Shown here: piece after piece, positions 60,603 to 64,000 of the stretch
Layout: each line of letters begins with the position of its first letter
How positions within the stretch are numbered: the first letter of the stretch is position 1
Assembly: GCF_026248825.1 (NCBI RefSeq)
Contig: NZ_CP110973.1
Coordinates: 3,367,001-3,431,000 of the forward strand
DNA length: 64,000 nucleotides
From: Larkinella insperata
GTDB lineage: Bacteria; Bacteroidota; Bacteroidia; Cytophagales; Spirosomataceae
Direction of reading: 5' to 3'
Notes under the pieces: model-generated
What the model was told of the DNA's origin: nothing
Seen by the model: only the letters and a program-made list of their open reading frames with translations
The model's database searches: none
Made by a program: the position numbers and the translations under genes

Positions 60603-61970
60603 ATGGCAAGAACGACCGAACACAAAGAAGGCAAAGCTACCGTAAAGATTATCTACCGTGTTGATAAGACTCTTAAAGACGGGTCACATCCTTTTTGGAT
60701 ACGCATCACCAAGAACCGCAAAAGCACCTACATTGCAACCGGCTTAAGTCTACATCCTAAATACTGGAATGAAAAAGCGACCGGCTATAAAGAAGCTATT
60801 CGCCGTAAATATCCTGAACCAGTCCGTGAAGAGCTATTGGTCAAATTAAAGCAATGGGAAGATAAATATGTCAACGGTGAAAAAGAACTTGCAAACACAG
60901 ATGAGGTTTACGACTCAAAAGATGTTGCTTCCAAAGTAGCTGAAGGCCGGAATCAAACCCGTCGTATCGGGTTACTGGCTTATATTGATGAGTTGGTAAC
61001 CGGAATGGTAGCCGCCAAACAGACGGGTAATAGCATTATCTACCGTGATTTGAGAAACCAGCTTGCCGACTTTTTGACCGATGAATATAAAAGCCGTGGT
61101 GCTGACCTGCCCTTTATTGAGGTAACAGTACGGTTTTGTAATCAATTAGAGACTTTCTTCCGGCAGCGGGGCAACTCTGACACTACCTTAAGCAATCGTT
61201 TTAGAACATTGAGGGCTGTGCTAAATAAAGCAATTGCTGAAGGGGTAGCCAAAGCCGAACATTATCCCTTTGCCCGTAACGTATCTGAAAAGCACAAATT
61301 CAGTATCGGCAAATTTGATACCTCAACCCAAAAACGGGCCATCAACCGGGATGATGTACGGAAGCTGGAAGCTTACCAACCTGTCGGAACGGCTACGGGA
61401 GCTTGGTCTAGTCAAAAGAACACTGCTGAAGTGGAGCGCCTTCAACTGGCTAAAAACGTATTTCTATTTTCTTTCTATTGTGGAGGGATCAACTTTGTTG
61501 ACCTGGCAAAACTTCGTTGGTGCAACATCAGCGTGGAAGCAGATGGAAATTTGCGGCTATCCTACATACGCCAAAAAACAGGCGGGAAGTTTGCCGTTAA
61601 GCTGCTGCCTCCAGCGGTTGCTATTGTTGAGTCTTACCGCTCTTTCACTTTTAATACTCTTGATAGTTACATTTTTCCGATATTAGAGACAACGGCACAC
61701 ATTACGGAAGTGCAGATCAATAACCGGCTTCATAAGGTTTTGGGGCAGGTGAATAAGGAATTGAAGACGCTTGCTGGCCGTGCCGGAATCAATACACCAT
61801 TGACCACTTATGTGGCCCGTCACTCCTTTGCTACTACGTTAAAACAGAAAGGAACCGCAACGGCGGTGATCAGTCAAGCAATGGGACATAAGACAGAGGC
61901 CGTTACCGCTGTCTATTTGGATTCGTTTGCGTCAGAGATTGTAGATTCAGCTTATGATTCTCTGTTGTAA
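60603..61970 (+). CDS. Tyrosine-type site-specific integrase
   Basis: A 455-residue recombinase of the Bacteroidota phage/element integrase type. An N-terminal arm-binding domain (about 10-95, KIIYRVDKTLKDGSHPFWIR) is followed by a SAM-like core-binding domain (about 120-230) and a catalytic domain. Active-site elements seen are RQKTGGKFAVKLLP (Lys), the second Arg/His box YVARHSFATTLKQKG, AMGHKTEAVTAVYLDSF with the histidine and the nucleophilic Tyr. At the first Arg box the sequence is FYCGGINFVDLAKLRW, with Gly where many relatives have Arg. It lies just inside the tRNA-Val core and should catalyse integration of this element. Confidence 0.95.
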   Translation: MARTTEHKEGKATVKIIYRVDKTLKDGSHPFWIRITKNRKSTYIATGLSLHPKYWNEKATGYKEAIRRKYPEPVREELLVKLKQWEDKYVNGEKELANTDEVYDSKDVASKVAEGRNQTRRIGLLAYIDELVTGMVAAKQTGNSIIYRDLRNQLADFLTDEYKSRGADLPFIEVTVRFCNQLETFFRQRGNSDTTLSNRFRTLRAVLNKAIAEGVAKAEHYPFARNVSEKHKFSIGKFDTSTQKRAINRDDVRKLEAYQPVGTATGAWSSQKNTAEVERLQLAKNVFLFSFYCGGINFVDLAKLRWCNISVEADGNLRLSYIRQKTGGKFAVKLLPPAVAIVESYRSFTFNTLDSYIFPILETTAHITEVQINNRLHKVLGQVNKELKTLAGRAGINTPLTTYVARHSFATTLKQKGTATAVISQAMGHKTEAVTAVYLDSFASEIVDSAYDSLL

Positions 61971-62010
61971 TAACTTTAAATTAAGCTATATCAAGGTTAT
62001 AAAAACAGAA

Positions 62011-62034
62011 AAATAAGTTTCACAAAACTTATTT
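62011..62034. terminator. Hairpin between integrase and the convergent cargo gene
   Basis: A perfect 10-bp stem AAATAAGTTT/AAACTTATTT with a 4-base loop. The T-run is better on the minus strand, so it mainly serves the gene at 62150-63097. Confidence 0.7.
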
Positions 62035-62149
62035 AATGAGGTATGCGCTTACGGGCATATTTTATTTTCAAAAAATATTCAATAATATACACCCAAAGAT
62101 AAGTAAGATAGGAAATATATAATTTAACTGGAATAGGATGGATATTATG

Positions 62150-63097
62150 CTAATTCACAAGTGTGAATACGGAAGTTAAGCCTATTGATAATCTATTATT
62201 AAGACCATTATTTTTTTTCTGTATATCTCCAAAGTCATTTGCCTGTAAGGTTAAACCAATAACAGGTACCCTAGTCCCGCTATTGTTATCCTTGGTTAAG
62301 AAAAAGGTGACTCCAAGGTCGACAATTCGCTTATCAATTGACGAGTCTTTTTTTAAGTAAACGCTAAAGCCAGGTTTTATATCACTGCCTCCATCTGCTG
62401 GAAGGTAAGAGTAGGCTACTCTAAATGGGTAGCTATCAAACTCTTTAAAGACACCTTCTTTTGCTTGAGTTATCTTTGCTCTAATACGTGTTACCTTCGA
62501 GGTTGAGTCGAAGTAAGTGGTTTGATCTCGAAGTTCAATAGAAGTTAAATCGTTATAATTGCTTCTTCTTTGATATCCATAAGAAATACTAAACAAATGC
62601 TCGCCATTTAATAACCCGTTGTAGCTTAGACTAAAAGAGAATGGATTGAAATTCCGAGTTTGAGTTTGGCTTTTGAAAATTGTATCTCCTTTGAACAATG
62701 TATACTTATTCGCTTCAACTCCTACATTAATGTTTAAGAAGTCGATAAATCTTCCCCTGCCTGCAAACAACTTAATCTTTGTATAAGCACCAGAGAAGTT
62801 AGCACCAACATTCAGCTTTCCAGCATTAACTAATGTTGCTATTCCATCAGTTGGCTTTGCCTTGACGCCAAGAGATAGAATTTTAGATGGAAGTGCCCCA
62901 TCATCATCAGGGAATCCAAAGAAGAATCTTAATCCTAAACTTTGTTCGGTGGCATTAAAAGTACCAAATAATGACTGTTTATTGAGGTCAGTAGGGTTTA
63001 ATACAATTGGGTCTCCTTGAGGAGATTCTAAAAGCACTTGAGAAAAGCTTATAGAACAATTGATTAATATGAATATTATAAGATATAAGTATTTCAT
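62150..63097 (-). CDS. Exported beta-rich protein of unknown function (element cargo)
   Basis: A 315-residue protein I do not recognise. It has a clear signal peptide (MKYLYLIIFILINCSISFSQ) and then about 290 residues dominated by alternating beta strands (LGLRFFFGFPDDDG, GKLNVGANFSGAYTKIKLFA, FIDFLNINVGVEANKYTLF, FSFSLSYNGLLNGEHLFSISYGYQRR), ending NRLSIGLTSVFTLVN. This looks like an outer-membrane barrel of 12-14 strands, although the last residue is Asn rather than an aromatic. The gene is AT-rich, unlike the chromosome, and lies 4 bp downstream of a small gene on the same strand, so the two form an operon. Confidence 0.8.
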   Translation of the reverse strand: MKYLYLIIFILINCSISFSQVLLESPQGDPIVLNPTDLNKQSLFGTFNATEQSLGLRFFFGFPDDDGALPSKILSLGVKAKPTDGIATLVNAGKLNVGANFSGAYTKIKLFAGRGRFIDFLNINVGVEANKYTLFKGDTIFKSQTQTRNFNPFSFSLSYNGLLNGEHLFSISYGYQRRSNYNDLTSIELRDQTTYFDSTSKVTRIRAKITQAKEGVFKEFDSYPFRVAYSYLPADGGSDIKPGFSVYLKKDSSIDKRIVDLGVTFFLTKDNNSGTRVPVIGLTLQANDFGDIQKKNNGLNNRLSIGLTSVFTLVN

Positions 63098-63101
63098 TAT
63101 A

Positions 63102-63407
63102 TTATACAGGTATTTTAATGCTGTTTTTTCCTACTCCACCAGTAATTGTAGCTGAAAGAGGTACTTCAGCTTTATCGTCAATTTTGATAGTCATATCGGC
63201 CTTAGCTCCGTTTTTGCCTTGAATAAGTAATGCGACACTTAAGCTATCATCTTCAATTTGATAGTCAGGTAGCGATTTCTCGAATCGTTTTTTGCTTGAG
63301 TTAAACCTCCATCTTCCTCCCACCTTAAATACCTCTTCTAAGGTAACTTCATCATCTAATACTGCGCCGGTGAACTTGATTGTAAGCTCTAAATCAAATT
63401 CTTTCAT
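63102..63407 (-). CDS. Small cytoplasmic-type protein of unknown function (element cargo)
   Basis: A 101-residue protein of unrecognised family, counted from the ATG at 63407 (MKEFDLELTIKFTGAVLDD). It has no signal peptide and appears to be a beta sandwich: strands in DLELTIKFTG, GGRWRFNSSKKRFEKS, DSLSVALLIQGKNGAKADMTI and VPLSATITGGVGKNSIKI. The frame runs 20 codons further upstream, giving a hydrophobic N-terminus (MLIWLLTFYFISYL), but that extension looks like AT-rich leader rather than a real signal. It is the first gene of a two-gene cargo operon with the exported barrel-like protein. The regular strand pattern supports real coding. Confidence 0.65.
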   Translation of the reverse strand: MKEFDLELTIKFTGAVLDDEVTLEEVFKVGGRWRFNSSKKRFEKSLPDYQIEDDSLSVALLIQGKNGAKADMTIKIDDKAEVPLSATITGGVGKNSIKIPV

Positions 63408-63964
63408 AGTTTTTGATATTTTTGTTAAGTATGATATGAAATAAAAAGTTAGCAACCAAATTAACAATGGGAAAAACCCCTTTCTTAAGGAGAATGTAGA
63501 ATTAAGCGATTCGTAAAGGAGTATTGATCTGTGAATGAGATAGTTATTGATGAATTCTATGCAAGGATGAAAAGGTTGACGCTCGGAAGAAAGTGCTTGC
63601 CGACACTGAATAACCTTTAAAAATAAGGCTGTGAAAGCTGAAATGACTCAATCATTGGTTTTGACTCTTGGATTGGGATACTGTAAATTAATCTGGCACT
63701 TGCTAAATTAGGGTAAGGTAGCTTGGCAAAAAACTCTTTACTGCTAAGTTGATTGGTTATTAATTGAATCAATTGATTGAAAAGATAGATAAAAGTGCTG
63801 TGCATCACAGAAGTTTAATGCATATTCTGCCCGAATCGTATGAATGGAGGTGTTAAATTATCTTTAGGGTTGACTATTATACTACCTAATTAGAACATTT
63901 GCCTAGGATGTAGGACGATTTTGTCAATGGCCTCAGCCTAACTCTAACGGCAGCAGATACACAA
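63408..63964. other. AT-rich element DNA, no supported gene
   Basis: About 557 bp. A 63-residue minus-strand frame (63617-63808) and a 28-codon GTG frame at 63531 have no convincing features. A 12-bp palindrome AATCAATTGATT lies near 63767; most of it (AATCAATTGAT) also occurs at 60501-60511 ahead of the integrase gene. Confidence 0.35.
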
Positions 63965-64000
63965 ATGAAAAAATGGTTTGATATTACTGACAGTGATGGT
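63965..64000 (+). CDS. Possible gene start truncated by the window end
   Basis: An ATG opens a frame (MKKWFDITDSDG) that runs off the window. Only 12 codons are visible, so nothing can be said about the product. Confidence 0.2.
   Translation, partial: MKKWFDITDSDG

Larger units (their letters stand above)
60403..64000. mobile_element. Left end of an element integrated in tRNA-Val (continues past the window)
   Basis: The element is bounded on the left by the tRNA 3'-half core and carries an integrase 156 bp inside. From about 62.0 kb the DNA is clearly more AT-rich than the chromosome to the left. Because a tRNA 3' fragment is followed by chromosome on its 3' side, the element must extend rightward; the intact tRNA-Val should lie at its far end, beyond 64000. 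Type (integrative plasmid, satellite, island) cannot be told from this part. Confidence 0.75.

Noticed and set aside
60501..63778. Shared palindromic word AATCAATTGAT at 60501 and near 63767
   Set aside because: Only 11 bp in AT-rich DNA, expected by chance often enough; not reported as an att or regulator site without a genome count.
63617..63808. 63-codon minus-strand frame in the element
   Set aside because: AT-rich DNA gives such frames by chance; no motif or clear start context, although an element-specific small gene cannot be excluded.

Overview
The window looks like chromosome from a moderately GC-rich member of the Bacteroidota, most like the Cytophagales (Spirosoma/Larkinella type). 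The pointers are two proteins with type IX secretion (T9SS) sorting domains, Bacteroidota promoter boxes of the form TTTG-N19/20-TAnnTTTG before several genes, an FtsX-type permease with an N-terminal prefix domain next to a PadR regulator, head-GIN, DUF1501/DUF1800 and HupE/DUF3500 proteins, and a LytS/LytTR signalling pair. This assignment is inference; no rRNA or complete tRNA is present.

Layout. 1-5.2 kb: 3' part of metH, a PadR regulator with a small membrane protein, and a zinc alcohol dehydrogenase. 5.3-8.4 kb: large permease and its PadR regulator, with a palindromic repeat element inserted in frame in the permease gene. 8.6-16.5 kb: housekeeping and envelope genes (GT9 glycosyltransferase, MscS channel, YD-like exported protein, TPR protein, epimerase, metG). 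16.5-22.8 kb: NTF2-like protein, GH95 fucosidase with an SDR, an exported zinc peptidase and fdhD. 23-28.1 kb: L-rhamnose catabolic operon (aldolase/dehydrogenase, isomerase, kinase) with strong stem-loops in both spacers. 28.2-34.4 kb: MarR regulator and a TolC/adaptor/RND efflux operon sharing an operator motif. 34.5-37.9 kb: DUF3267 protein, head-GIN protein, small membrane protein, pyrR, pth. 37.9-38.34 kb: AT-rich non-coding tract with good promoters, nested stems and a terminator, a likely structured RNA locus. 38.46-40.4 kb: LytS-type kinase and LytTR regulator. 40.5-47 kb: DUF3500 lipoprotein, HupE/UreJ-like protein, TonB receptor and Wzi-like porin, a probable uptake operon. 47.3-51.3 kb: T9SS-secreted subtilase. 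52.1 kb: CheB-like gene broken by an in-frame stop. 52.66-59.7 kb: DUF1800, DUF1501 and a T9SS surface protein with seven almost identical 103-residue repeats.

60.4 kb to the end: the left end of an integrated element. A 44-bp 3' half of a tRNA-Val gene (anticodon loop to discriminator base) lies on the minus strand with its terminator beyond it; a tyrosine recombinase starts 156 bp away on the other side, followed by AT-rich cargo of unknown function. The orientation predicts that the element continues rightward past base 64000 to an intact tRNA-Val.

The most interesting items are the candidate structured RNA locus, the tRNA-Val element with its unknown two-gene cargo, the recently amplified surface repeat array, the DUF3500/HupE/TonB operon and the MarR operator set. 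All structures and promoters were read by eye; no folding or database search was run.
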